Shown piece after piece: positions 25,322-33,364 of a DNA stretch of 64,000 nucleotides (the first letter of the stretch is position 1; each line of letters begins with the position of its first letter). The position numbers and the translations under genes were made by a program. Below the pieces are notes generated by a model, which saw only the letters and a list, made by a program, of their open reading frames with translations, was not told where the DNA came from and did no database searches. The DNA comes from Sphingomonadales bacterium (lineage in GTDB: Bacteria; Pseudomonadota; Alphaproteobacteria; Sphingomonadales; Sphingomonadaceae), in the NCBI GenBank assembly GCA_017309275.1, contig JAFKLT010000037.1:35657-99656 (forward strand), given 5' to 3'.

Positions 25322-27018
25322 GCGCCGACATGATCATGCAGGTGTGGGGTGACACGATGATCACCACCGCCGCGCTCGTCCTTGCGGTGCTTCTGATCCG
25401 CAAGCCCTTTGCCCGCCATTTCGGCCCGCAGCTCACTTATATGCTGTGGCTGGTGCCCGCGTTGCGGCTTTTCCTGCCGCCGCTGCCCTTTGCCGACCCG
25501 GTTCCCGCCGCCAGCGCGCCAGGGCTGAGCGACGCGCTGTACCTGGTACCGGTCGACGCGATGACCGAGACGGTAACGACGACCGCCGAACCGCTGTGGT
25601 CGTTCGCCGACCTTTTGCCCTATGTTTTCGCGCTGTGGGTCGCGGGCGTCGCCTTCGTGCTCGTCTCGGCCTGGGTATCGCACCGGCGTTTCCGCCGCGA
25701 GGTGCTGGGCGGCGCGGTCGAGCTGGAGCCGATCGGCAAGGTCCGGCTGGTGATGACCGGCGCGGTCGACGGCCCGGTAGCATTCGGCCTATGGCGGCGT
25801 TTCGTCGCCGTGCCGCACGACTTTTTCGCCCGCTATGCCGCCGAGGAGCGCGCCCTCGCGATCGATCACGAGCTGGCGCACCATCGCCACGGCGACCTGT
25901 GGGCGAATGCCGCCGCGCTGCTGCTGCTCGCGTCGCAATGGTTCAACCCCTTTGCCTGGCGGGCGATCCGCGCCTTTCGTTTCGACCAGGAGGCGGCGTG
26001 CGACGCCCGCGTCCTGACCATGGCCGACGAGGCCCCCCGCGACCTGCGTACCGCCCGCTATGCCACGGCCATTGCCAAGGCGGCGGTCGGATCGCGGCTG
26101 TCGCTGGCGGCGCCGATGGCGGTCCACGACAATCTGCAGGAGAGACTGACGATGCTGACGAGGGAGGATATTTCGAAGAAGCGCGGCCTGATCGGCAAGC
26201 TGCTGGTCGGCGGCGCGACGCTGGCGGTGCTGGCGACGACCGCGACGCTGGTGCCGGCGGCCACGGCAAGTGTGCAGGCCGACATCGCGCCGCCCGCGCC
26301 GCCGTCCGCTCCGGATGCGCCGACCCCGCCCGATGCGCCGACGCCGCCCGAAGCGCCCGGCTTCATGATCTTCACCGAACGGCAGGACGGCGATGCCGCC
26401 GCCAAGGATGGCAAGAAGCGCGAGGTCCACCGCATCGTGATCCGCCGCGACGGCGAGGGTGAGGGGCATCCGGCGATGCTGTTCGCACCCGGCGACAACA
26501 AGGACGGCAAGGCGCGCCGGATCGAAATCCGGACCCCCGGCGGCCTGTCGCGCGACGATGTGATCGCGACGCTGAAGGAACAGGGCATCACTGGCGCAAA
26601 GGCCGAGGCGATCGCCGACAAGCTGGAGGCACGGCGCAAGGAACGCATCCGCACGGCAATGGCGCCGATGCCGCCGATGCCCCCGATGCCGTCCATGCCG
26701 CCGATGGCCGCGATGCCGCACGCCGCCTGGGGCACGATGGATGGCAAGGCGATGATCGTCCACAAATGCGGCGACGGCACGAAGACGGCGCCGGTGGTCA
26801 ATCGCGAGGAAGTCGACGGCAACAAGCGCCAGCGGATCGTGATGATCCAGTGCGGCGACACGGCCGAAAACAGGGCGGCCCGCCTGAACGCGCTCAAGAA
26901 GGCGCGCGACAGTTTCGGCAAGGGACAATCGGCGCGCGGCCTGTCCGAAGAGATGCGCGCAAAGGTGGCCGCCGATCTCGACAAGGCCATCGCGGACCTG
27001 GAAAAACCGGCCGAATAA
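25318..27018 (+). CDS. M56 (BlaR1-type) membrane metallopeptidase without a beta-lactam sensor domain
   Basis: This 566-aa protein has membrane helices near residues 10-30, 37-52, 100-120 and 290-315. The zinc-binding motif HELAH (in IDHELAHHRHGD) is near residue 183, on the cytoplasmic side in relatives. After the last helix comes a Pro-rich linker (PPAPPSAPDAPTPPDAP), a charged region, a Met/Pro stretch (MAPMPPMPPMPSMPPM) and a lysine-rich end. None of it resembles the penicillin-binding sensor domain of BlaR1/MecR1. It should cleave the neighbouring repressor, but the signal is something other than a beta-lactam bound in the usual way. The start overlaps the blaI-like stop. Confidence 0.88.
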   Translation: MSADMIMQVWGDTMITTAALVLAVLLIRKPFARHFGPQLTYMLWLVPALRLFLPPLPFADPVPAASAPGLSDALYLVPVDAMTETVTTTAEPLWSFADLLPYVFALWVAGVAFVLVSAWVSHRRFRREVLGGAVELEPIGKVRLVMTGAVDGPVAFGLWRRFVAVPHDFFARYAAEERALAIDHELAHHRHGDLWANAAALLLLASQWFNPFAWRAIRAFRFDQEAACDARVLTMADEAPRDLRTARYATAIAKAAVGSRLSLAAPMAVHDNLQERLTMLTREDISKKRGLIGKLLVGGATLAVLATTATLVPAATASVQADIAPPAPPSAPDAPTPPDAPTPPEAPGFMIFTERQDGDAAAKDGKKREVHRIVIRRDGEGEGHPAMLFAPGDNKDGKARRIEIRTPGGLSRDDVIATLKEQGITGAKAEAIADKLEARRKERIRTAMAPMPPMPPMPSMPPMAAMPHAAWGTMDGKAMIVHKCGDGTKTAPVVNREEVDGNKRQRIVMIQCGDTAENRAARLNALKKARDSFGKGQSARGLSEEMRAKVAADLDKAIADLEKPAE

Positions 27019-27077
27019 CGGTCCACATCTTCCTAGCCGACCCCCATTCCCCGGTGGGGTCGGCGGCAGGGGCGGGG

Positions 27078-27109
27078 AAAGGGAGCGGCGTCATGACCGC
27101 TCCCTTTTT
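27078..27109 (+). terminator. Intrinsic terminator after the BlaI/M56 pair
   Basis: AAAGGGAGCGG and CCGCTCCCTTT form an 11-bp perfect stem with an eight-base loop and continue into TTTTT, 60 bp after the M56 stop. Confidence 0.88.
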
Positions 27110-27147
27110 CGCATCCTGCCCTTTTCCTTTGCCGGGTGCGATGCCAC

Positions 27148-28077
27148 ATGGCCGATATGAGCGAAGAAAAGCCCTGGCCCGACACGATCCGCGCCGGCGA
27201 TTGCGAACAGCATGAGCCGCTCGTCCGCCGCGTGCTCGCGCCGAACCCGTCGCCCTATACCTTCACCGGCACGCAGACGTGGATCGTCGGCGCGGGCAGC
27301 GATGTCGCGGTGATCGATCCCGGCCCGACCGGCAGCGGCATGAGCATCGGCGATCCGCCCGACGCCAATGGCACCGGGCATGTCGATGCGATCCTGCGCG
27401 CGACCCAGGGCCAGCGGATCGTCGCGATCCTCTGTACGCACACGCACCGCGACCATTCGCCCGCCGCCGCGCCGCTGAAAGCCGCGACCGGCGCGCCGAT
27501 CGTCGGATGCGCCCCGCTGGCGCTGTCCGACGACGGGCCGCGCGCCGATTCCGCCTTCGACCCCGATTATGCGCCCGATCGCGTGCTGGCCGACGGCGAA
27601 CGGATTTCGGGCGACGGCTGGACGCTCGAGGCGGTCGCGACGCCGGGCCACACGTCGAACCATCTTTGCTTTGGGCTGGTCGAAAGCGGCGCGCTGTTCA
27701 CCGGCGACCATGTGATGGCCTGGTCGACCAGCGTCGTCAGCCCGCCCGACGGCGACATGGCGGCCTATATGGCCAGCCTGTCGAAGCTCTACGATCGCGA
27801 CGACCGCGTCTATTATCCCGCGCACGGCCCGGCGGTGACCAAGCCGAAGCAGCTCGTCCGCGGGATGCTGGGGCACCGCAAGCAGCGCGAACGACAGATT
27901 CTTCGGGAACTCGAAAAGGGGACGAACGTCATCCCCGACATGGTAACGCATATGTACAAGGGCCTGGACCCGCGCCTGACGGGCGCCGCGGGCCGTTCGG
28001 TGCTCGCGCATCTTCTCGATCTGGAAAATCGCGGCCGCGTCGCGCGCGACGAGGATCGCTGGAGGCTGGTCGCATGA
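27148..28077 (+). CDS. MBL-fold metallo-hydrolase
   Basis: About 309 aa. The metallo-beta-lactamase-fold signature THTHRDHSPA is at residues about 95-104. Later ligands are in TPGHTSNHL, FTGDHVMAW and YPAHGP. The C-terminal winged-helix-like region (VLAHLLDLENRGRVARDEDRW) is typical of the LACTB2-like subgroup, many of which act on nucleic acids or thioesters. Substrate cannot be assigned. ATG 27148 is preferred to the GTG at 27136; ATG 27157 is also possible, and none has a strong RBS. The stop overlaps the next start (ATGA), so it is coupled to the DUF4230 gene. Confidence 0.88.
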   Translation: MADMSEEKPWPDTIRAGDCEQHEPLVRRVLAPNPSPYTFTGTQTWIVGAGSDVAVIDPGPTGSGMSIGDPPDANGTGHVDAILRATQGQRIVAILCTHTHRDHSPAAAPLKAATGAPIVGCAPLALSDDGPRADSAFDPDYAPDRVLADGERISGDGWTLEAVATPGHTSNHLCFGLVESGALFTGDHVMAWSTSVVSPPDGDMAAYMASLSKLYDRDDRVYYPAHGPAVTKPKQLVRGMLGHRKQRERQILRELEKGTNVIPDMVTHMYKGLDPRLTGAAGRSVLAHLLDLENRGRVARDEDRWRLVA

Positions 28078-28679
28078 GCAAGGGCGTGTTCCGTTTCGCC
28101 ATCGTCGCGGTCCTCGCGCTGGCGCTTTTCCTTGGCTGGCGCGCGTGGGACGGCTGGCAACGAAGCTATGATCCCGAAACGGTCGTCGCCGCCAGCCTGC
28201 AGGGACTGCAGGAACAGAATGTCCTGGTTCCCTTCACCGCGCGCTATGTCGCGGTCGTCACCTCGACGCAGACGCGGCTGGGGCTGGAGGCGAAGAAGAC
28301 GCTGATCATGCCTGGCACGGTGCGATACGAGCTGGATCTGGCAAAGCTGCGGCAGTCCGATCTGGACTGGGATACCGCGACGGGGTCGCTGACTGTCACG
28401 CTGCCCCCGCTGCGGCTCGCCGGACCGGAAATCGACATCGACGCGATCAGCGAGTTTCGCGACGGCGCCATCCTGTTGACCCTGACCGATGCCGAAAAGA
28501 CGCTCGACGCCGCGAACCGCAAGGCCGCGCAGGAAGAGTTGATCAAGCAGGCGAAAGGCACCACGCCGATGCGTCTCGCACGCTCGGCGGCGCGCACCGC
28601 GGTGGAGCAGAGCTTTGCCATGCCGCTGAAGGCCGCGGGGATCGATGCCAAGGTGACGGCGCGCTTCACGGGCGAATAA
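28074..28679 (+). CDS. DUF4230 domain protein, membrane-anchored
   Basis: This 201-aa protein has one N-terminal TM/signal anchor (residues about 5-23) and the rest should be periplasmic. The body matches what I know of DUF4230: VLVPFTARYVAVVTS near residue 42, a beta-rich middle, and the helix with KTLDAANRKAAQEELIKQA towards the end. The family has no known biochemical role. It starts on the ATG overlapping the MBL-hydrolase stop. It lies inside a longer spurious frame that runs through the MBL gene; only the part from 28074 is credible. Confidence 0.85.
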   Translation: MSKGVFRFAIVAVLALALFLGWRAWDGWQRSYDPETVVAASLQGLQEQNVLVPFTARYVAVVTSTQTRLGLEAKKTLIMPGTVRYELDLAKLRQSDLDWDTATGSLTVTLPPLRLAGPEIDIDAISEFRDGAILLTLTDAEKTLDAANRKAAQEELIKQAKGTTPMRLARSAARTAVEQSFAMPLKAAGIDAKVTARFTGE

Positions 28680-28741
28680 TCTTTCCCGATGGGCGCCGCT
28701 GCGCTATTTTAACCCCGTTCAGGCCAAACGGGGGGTGCGGC

Positions 28742-29455
28742 ATGGCGACTATGGCAGAGGGCGCACCACGCGCCACGCGATTCTGGCAGCGCATGGCGAT
28801 CGGCCTTGCTGTCTTCATCATCTTCGGTTTCCTGCAGTTCGCGCTGCGCGGCTTCGTCGATCCGGCGCGGGCGCCGTGGTGGGTGCATCTGCACGGCGTG
28901 GCGATGCTGGGCTGGTTGGGCTTGCTGGTCGCACAGCCGACGCTGGAGGCGCGCGGCAATCTGGACCTGCATCGGCGCCTCGGCTGGGTCGGCGCCGGGC
29001 TGGCGACCGCGATCGTCATCCTCGGCATCTATGTCGGGCTCGCCTCGCTGGTCCTGCACCGCTTTCCGCCCTTTTTCACGCCGCCCTATTTTCTGGCGCT
29101 GACGGTCGTCGAGGCGCTGACCTTTGGCCTGGTCGTCATGGCCGCGATCCGGAAGCGCCGCGATACCGAATGGCACCGGCGGCTGATGATCGGCGCGACG
29201 ATCGTGATCCTGGAACCCGCGCTCGGCCGCCTGTTGCCGATGCCGTTGATGATCGGCTGGTCCGACATTCCCGTCGGCCTGATCCAGCTGGGCGTCGTCG
29301 GCATCATCGCGCTGCACGACCGGCGTACGCTGGGCCGCGTGCATCCGGCGACAAAGGCAATCGCGCTGCTTGTGATCGCGGTGCGCATCACCATCTATCT
29401 GGCGGCGCTGGCGCCCCCGGTGATTGCCCTGGCGAGCAAACTGGCGGGCGGCTGA
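28742..29455 (+). CDS. Multi-pass membrane protein, unknown function
   Basis: This 237-aa protein has about six to seven TM helices. Histidines recur at helix ends: WWVHLHG, DLHRRLGW, VLHRF, TEWHRRLM and LHDRR. The HLHG...LHRRLG pattern resembles DUF2306-type predicted membrane proteins, some of which bind haem; this is a guess. An alternative ATG lies three codons in. A hairpin (CCCCGTT 28713-28719 with AACGGGG 28727-28733) ends just before the start and overlaps the G-rich RBS, so translation might be modulated by folding. It stands alone between the DUF4230 gene and nadA. Confidence 0.78.
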   Translation: MATMAEGAPRATRFWQRMAIGLAVFIIFGFLQFALRGFVDPARAPWWVHLHGVAMLGWLGLLVAQPTLEARGNLDLHRRLGWVGAGLATAIVILGIYVGLASLVLHRFPPFFTPPYFLALTVVEALTFGLVVMAAIRKRRDTEWHRRLMIGATIVILEPALGRLLPMPLMIGWSDIPVGLIQLGVVGIIALHDRRTLGRVHPATKAIALLVIAVRITIYLAALAPPVIALASKLAGG

Positions 29456-29518
29456 TTGCCCTGTCCGCGGGGGCCGTGTAGAGGGGCGCCCAAGGCAAAA
29501 GCCAGATAAGGAAACGCC

Positions 29519-30508
29519 ATGACTGCTCCCATCCGCGAGAATCTCTCCGGCCTCGACCTGCGCGCCGAAATCGAGCGCCTTCGCAAGGAACGCAACGCCG
29601 TCATCCTGGCGCATTATTATCAGAAGCCGGAGATACAGGATCTGGCCGATTTCGTCGGCGACAGCCTGGAGCTGTCGCGCAAGGCGGCCGAAACCGACGC
29701 CGACGTCATCGCCTTTTGCGGCGTGAAGTTCATGGCGGAGACGGCAAAGATCCTGTCGCCGCAAAAGACGGTGATCCTGCCCGACATGGATGCCGGCTGC
29801 AGCCTGGAGGACAGTTGCCCGCCGGAGCAGTTCAAGCGTTTTCGCGAACAGCACCCCGACCATATCGCGCTGACCTATATCAACTGCTCGGCGGCGGTTA
29901 AGGCGCTCAGCGACATCATCGTCACCTCGTCGAGCGCGGAGACGATCATCAGCCAGATTCCCGAAAGCCAGAAGATCATCTTTGGCCCCGACCGCCACCT
30001 CGGCGGATATCTGAACCGCAAGTTCGGCCGCGAGATGCTGTTGTGGCCCGGCGTGTGCATCGTGCACGAGGCGTTCAGCGAGACCGAGCTGCTGAAGCTG
30101 AAGGCGCAGCACCCGGACGCGCCGGTCGCCGCGCACCCCGAATGCCCGCCGCATATCGTCGACCATGCGGACTATGTCGGGTCGACCAGCGGCATCCTGC
30201 AATTCGCCAAGAGCTTTCCCGGCGACACGCTGATCGTCGCGACCGAGCCGCACATCATCCACCAGATGGAACTGGCGCTGCCCGAAAAGACCTTCATCGG
30301 CGCGCCGGGCGCGGACGGAAACTGCAACTGCAACATCTGTCCGTACATGGCGCTCAACACGATGGAGAAACTCTATCTGGCGCTGCGCGATCTGAAGCCG
30401 CAGATCGAGATGGACGAAGATCTGCGCCTCGCCGCGCGCAAGAGCCTGGACCGGATGCTCGACATGGCGTCGGGAACGGTCGGCAAGGGCGACCTCGGCC
30501 GCGCCTGA
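29519..30508 (+). CDS. nadA: Quinolinate synthase
   Basis: This 329-aa NadA condenses iminoaspartate with dihydroxyacetone phosphate to quinolinate in de novo NAD synthesis, using a [4Fe-4S] cluster. Visible signatures are AHYYQKPEIQDLADFVGDSL near the N-terminus, FCGVKFMAETAKIL, DMDAGCSLEDSCP, VHPECPP as AAHPECPP, YVGSTSGIL and a late CNCNICPYMALNTMEKL. The conserved cluster cysteines are present. RBS AAGGAAAC precedes the ATG. nadB and nadC are not adjacent, so the pathway genes are scattered here. No intrinsic terminator with a T run follows; a GGCGGACG/CGTCCGCC hairpin (30533-30561) may serve. Confidence 0.97.
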   Translation: MTAPIRENLSGLDLRAEIERLRKERNAVILAHYYQKPEIQDLADFVGDSLELSRKAAETDADVIAFCGVKFMAETAKILSPQKTVILPDMDAGCSLEDSCPPEQFKRFREQHPDHIALTYINCSAAVKALSDIIVTSSSAETIISQIPESQKIIFGPDRHLGGYLNRKFGREMLLWPGVCIVHEAFSETELLKLKAQHPDAPVAAHPECPPHIVDHADYVGSTSGILQFAKSFPGDTLIVATEPHIIHQMELALPEKTFIGAPGADGNCNCNICPYMALNTMEKLYLALRDLKPQIEMDEDLRLAARKSLDRMLDMASGTVGKGDLGRA

Positions 30509-30965
30509 TCCGGCGACTCGGCGACTCGATTCGGCGGACGTGACGGCGAGTCGCGTCCGCCATTCCAATGCTGCATCGCGGAAATCGAATCCGAAAATGC
30601 TGCGGTCTTGTTACAAAAATGCTGCAGCGAATCCGCATGTTGCTAATGCCGGACTTATCCACAAGCGCGGAGGCCTCCGAGGGCTTTTCCGCGCATTTTT
30701 TGTTGGCGTGAAAATCGGTTCGTGACAGCTTCAAATCATCGGACGACAGAGACGTCGGACCGCCGGGAAATGAAGGGTGGTTGCAAGACTAGCCTGAAGA
30801 TAACGGATTGGTTTAGCGAGGAAATCGACCGATAGCTTGATCACGGAACGCAGCGATTCCCACGAGTTGAGGCGAACCAGATCGGGCATATGAAAGACAG
30901 TCCATCGCTCTGAAAGCGCAGCTGTTTCGGCAGAGGCTCGGACAAGATGATGAAGGGTCTTTCAG

Positions 30966-31141
30966 GTGAGGCCGGCCCCCGAAAGGGGGCCGACCAAACC
31001 ATCGCCGGACTGAGCCGGCGCGCGCCGCAGCGTATCATTTGCGGACTGCAGGCCTTCGGGCCGGCGGACCCCGATGAAGCGAGGCGGAGGCCCGCGGGAG
31101 CAATTACCGGATAGTGGGGGTTAGCAGCGATGCTGGCCCCC
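30966..31141 (+). ncRNA. Probable structured RNA, family not recognised
   Basis: Three stems close on the most stable RNA tetraloops: CGGCCCCC-GAAA-GGGGGCCG (30973-30992, GNRA loop); GGCC-TTCG-GGCC (31051-31062, UUCG loop closed by C-G); and GGGGGTTAGCA-GCGA-TGCTGGCCCCC (31116-31141, GNRA loop with two G-U pairs, only stable as RNA in this sense). The G-U pairs favour plus-strand transcription. I looked for the conserved cores of RNase P, tmRNA, SRP and common riboswitches and saw none; 6S RNA could not be excluded. Ends are approximate, and the 5' end could lie up to 200 bp earlier. Confidence 0.45.
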
Positions 31142-31207
31142 ATTTCGTTTGCGCGCGATATTCGTTCGCACGCGATCTTTTCCGAACCGCCGAAAAAATT
31201 CTTCAGG

Positions 31208-31223
31208 TGTGACGCTCGTCACA
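31208..31223. promoter_or_regulatory. CRP-type palindrome
   Basis: TGTGACGCTCGTCACA is a perfect TGTGA-N6-TCACA with 7-bp fully symmetric arms. It lies about 70 bp after the putative RNA and 340 bp before the GlsB-type gene, so its target is unclear. Confidence 0.5.
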
Positions 31224-31298
31224 TCGCGGTCAAACTCGCCTGCTTATTGCTGCTCCTGCGACCCGGAGCAGTTCCCCGACCGGAACTGATCCCCCTTA

Positions 31299-31337
31299 TT
31301 CCCGGCCGCGCCTTTCGGGCCGGCCGGGAACCTTTTT
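31299..31337 (+). terminator. Terminator-like hairpin in the gene-free region
   Basis: TTCCCGGCCG (31299-31308) pairs with CGGCCGGGAA (31321-31330), followed by CCTTTTT. It could end a transcript that begins at or near the CRP-type site or the structured RNA. Confidence 0.5.
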
Positions 31338-31565
31338 CCCCGACTGCGATTATCTTGCTGTTGCAGCGCGCGGCGTGCGTGCGGGGAGCAGGCTCATGGG
31401 TCCGATCATCGCCCTTGTCGATTCTCTTGCGTCGCGGCTGCATCCCGTCAGCGGTCTTCGGGCCGCCGCACGGTCGCCGCCATTTTGCTATGCGGTTGAA
31501 AATATTTGAGGTAAAACTTTCAAGCCTGCAGCGTCAGGCGTCAATGATCGTAGGGGGTCACACAC

Positions 31566-31838
31566 ATGATCAGCTTCATTATCGCAATCGTCATGGGCGG
31601 CGTCATCGGCTGGCTCGCCAGCATCGTAATGCGTACCGATGCCCAGCAGGGCATCTTCCTGAACATCATCGTCGGCTGCCTCGGGTCGATCCTGGGCCGT
31701 GTCCTGCTCGGCGGCGTCATCGGCGGCGGCCACCTTCGCGGCGACGCCTTCGACTGGCGGACGCTGGTGACGGCCTTCATCGGCGCGATCATCCTGCTTG
31801 CCATCGTCAACCTGTTCCGGCGCGGCCGGGTTCGCTGA
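31566..31838 (+). CDS. GlsB/YeaQ/YmgE family stress-response membrane protein
   Basis: This 90-aa protein has three TM helices rich in glycine. The family signature GGVIGWLASIVMRTDAQQGIFLNIIVG opens the protein, and GALLGG-like GSILGRVLLGG and a final FIGAIILLAIVNLF helix follow. Family members are transglycosylase-associated or general-stress proteins of unknown activity. RBS AGGGGG stands nine bases before the ATG. It is a single-gene unit bounded by the gene-free region and an intrinsic terminator. Confidence 0.9.
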   Translation: MISFIIAIVMGGVIGWLASIVMRTDAQQGIFLNIIVGCLGSILGRVLLGGVIGGGHLRGDAFDWRTLVTAFIGAIILLAIVNLFRRGRVR

Positions 31839-31883
31839 CGCGGCATCGACCGTCCGGTCCGCTTTGGACCGGGGCGGAAAATA

Positions 31884-31915
31884 GGGCGGCCGGATCGTTC
31901 CGGTCGCCCATTTTT
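31884..31915 (+). terminator. Intrinsic terminator after the GlsB-type gene
   Basis: GGGCGGCCGGA (31884-31894) pairs with TCCGGTCGCCC (31899-31909, one G-U), followed by ATTTTT, about 45 bp after the stop. Confidence 0.85.
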
Positions 31916-32110
31916 ATGTCCTAAGCACTGGAAATCCCGCGAATAGCCCTCTAAGGCCGCGCGCCCGGAAGGCAGGGTTGTCGGGGGCTTTCGCCTCTTG
32001 CAAGCGGTGATTTAATAAGGTAATACACCTGCCAAGGGATTTTCCTGCCCATGCGGGCTCGATCGCCGCCGTGCGGTCGATGCGGCCGCGGGCGGCAGAG
32101 GGGATGTGGC

Positions 32111-33310
32111 GTGAACTACGAGCGGAAAGTGGATGCGATGGACAGCCTGGCGGGGACGCAAAGCTATTACGAAGAGCAGGATAACCGCCGCAAGCGGATG
32201 CTGACGATCGCCGCCGTGGCGCTGATCGCGGTGGTCCTGCTCGGCGTGTGGTACGCCTTTACGCACAACAAGGGCGCCGATGAGGCGGCCGGCGCCGGCG
32301 GCGCGGGCGCGCAGAACATACCCAGCGTCACCGTCGTGATCCCCGGCCGCGTTTCGGTGCAGTCGGCGATCTCCGCGAACGGCACGATCGCCGCGCGGCG
32401 CGAAATGCCCGTCGGCATCGCGGGCGAGGGCGGGCAGGTCGTTCGCGTGCTCGTCGAACCCGGCCAGTGGGTCGGCGCGGGCCAGACGCTCGCGATCATC
32501 GACCGCTCGGTCCAGTCGCAGCAGGCGGCGAGCCTCGCCGCCTCGATCAAGGTGGCGCAGGCCGACGCCGACCTGGCGCAGGCCGAGCTGGAACGTGCGC
32601 AGGCGCTCGTCGGTCGGGGCTTCATCTCGAAGGCCGACATGGACCGCAAGCGGGCGACCCGCGACGCCGCCAACGCGCGTGTCCGCGTCGCGCAGGCGCA
32701 GTATCAGGAAGCCACGGCGCGCAACAACCGCCTCAACATCGTCGCCCCGGCGGCGGGCCTCGTCCTGACGCGTCAGGTCGAACCCGGCCAGGTCGTCGGC
32801 GCGGGCAGCGGCGTGCTGTTCCGCATGGCCAAGGGCGGCGAGATGGAAATGCTGGCGCAGATGGCGGAAGCCGATCTCCAGCGGATCAAGGTCGGCACCC
32901 GCGCGACGATCACGCCGGTCGGCACCAGCCTGCAGATCGCGGGCGATGTGTGGCAGGTCGCGCCTATCGTCAACATGGACACGCGCCAGGGCACGGTGCG
33001 CATCGCGATTCCGTACAGCACGGCGCTGCGCCCCGGCGGCTTCGCCGACGCGCGGCTCGTTTCGGGCACCGAACAAGCGCCGCTTCTTCCCGAAAGCGCG
33101 GTGCAGAGCAGCCCCGAGGGCAATTTCGTGCTGGTCGTCGACGACAAGAATGTGATCCAGCGCCGCGCCGTGAAGGTCGGCTCCATCACCGACGGCGGCG
33201 TGGCGATCGCGTCGGGCCTGACCGGCACCGAAAAGGTCGTCATGCTCGCGGGCGCCTTCCTCAACGCCGGCGACAAGGTGAAGCCGGTGGTCCAGAAATC
33301 GTCGCAGTAA
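32111..33310 (+). CDS. RND efflux periplasmic adaptor (membrane-fusion protein)
   Basis: About 399 aa. GTG 32111 (MNYERKVDAM) is chosen because AGAGGGGA stands seven bases before it; ATG 32138 is the alternative and has a poor RBS. One N-terminal TM helix (LTIAAVALIAVVLLGVWYAF) is followed by a periplasmic adaptor: first half-lipoyl (GQVVRVLVEPGQWVGAGQTLA), an alpha-hairpin with Ala/Gln/Asp repeats, second half-lipoyl (IVAPAAGLVLTRQVEPGQVV), beta-barrel and membrane-proximal domains. It couples the inner-membrane pump encoded 54 bp downstream to an outer-membrane channel, which is not encoded here. No TetR or two-component regulator is adjacent. Confidence 0.92.
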   Translation: MNYERKVDAMDSLAGTQSYYEEQDNRRKRMLTIAAVALIAVVLLGVWYAFTHNKGADEAAGAGGAGAQNIPSVTVVIPGRVSVQSAISANGTIAARREMPVGIAGEGGQVVRVLVEPGQWVGAGQTLAIIDRSVQSQQAASLAASIKVAQADADLAQAELERAQALVGRGFISKADMDRKRATRDAANARVRVAQAQYQEATARNNRLNIVAPAAGLVLTRQVEPGQVVGAGSGVLFRMAKGGEMEMLAQMAEADLQRIKVGTRATITPVGTSLQIAGDVWQVAPIVNMDTRQGTVRIAIPYSTALRPGGFADARLVSGTEQAPLLPESAVQSSPEGNFVLVVDDKNVIQRRAVKVGSITDGGVAIASGLTGTEKVVMLAGAFLNAGDKVKPVVQKSSQ

Positions 33311-33364
33311 GGCCGCAGTAACCAGGCCGGGTTTCGGGCAGCGCGCACAAAAGGCGTTTGAATC

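Larger units (their letters stand above)
30509..31565. other. 1-kb gene-free region between nadA and the GlsB-type gene
   Basis: Possible frames across this stretch show no recognisable protein and poor codon use. It contains, in order: a hairpin at 30533-30561; a single DnaA-box-like TTATCCACA at 30655-30663; about 300 bp with no signal I recognise; a cluster of stems with stable tetraloops (30966-31141); a perfect CRP-type palindrome (31208-31223); a CAGTTCC/GGAACTG hairpin (31269-31288); and a longer hairpin before a T run (31299-31337). Confidence 0.7.

Noticed and set aside
30655-30663. DnaA-box sequence TTATCCACA after nadA, possible replication origin
   Set aside because: Only one box is present, with no AT-rich unwinding region, no cluster of further boxes and no usual origin genes next to it.
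31130-31924. 264-aa plus-strand frame across the gene-free region
   Set aside because: It crosses the CRP-type site and hairpins, overlaps the GlsB-type gene in another frame, and its sequence has no recognisable domain.
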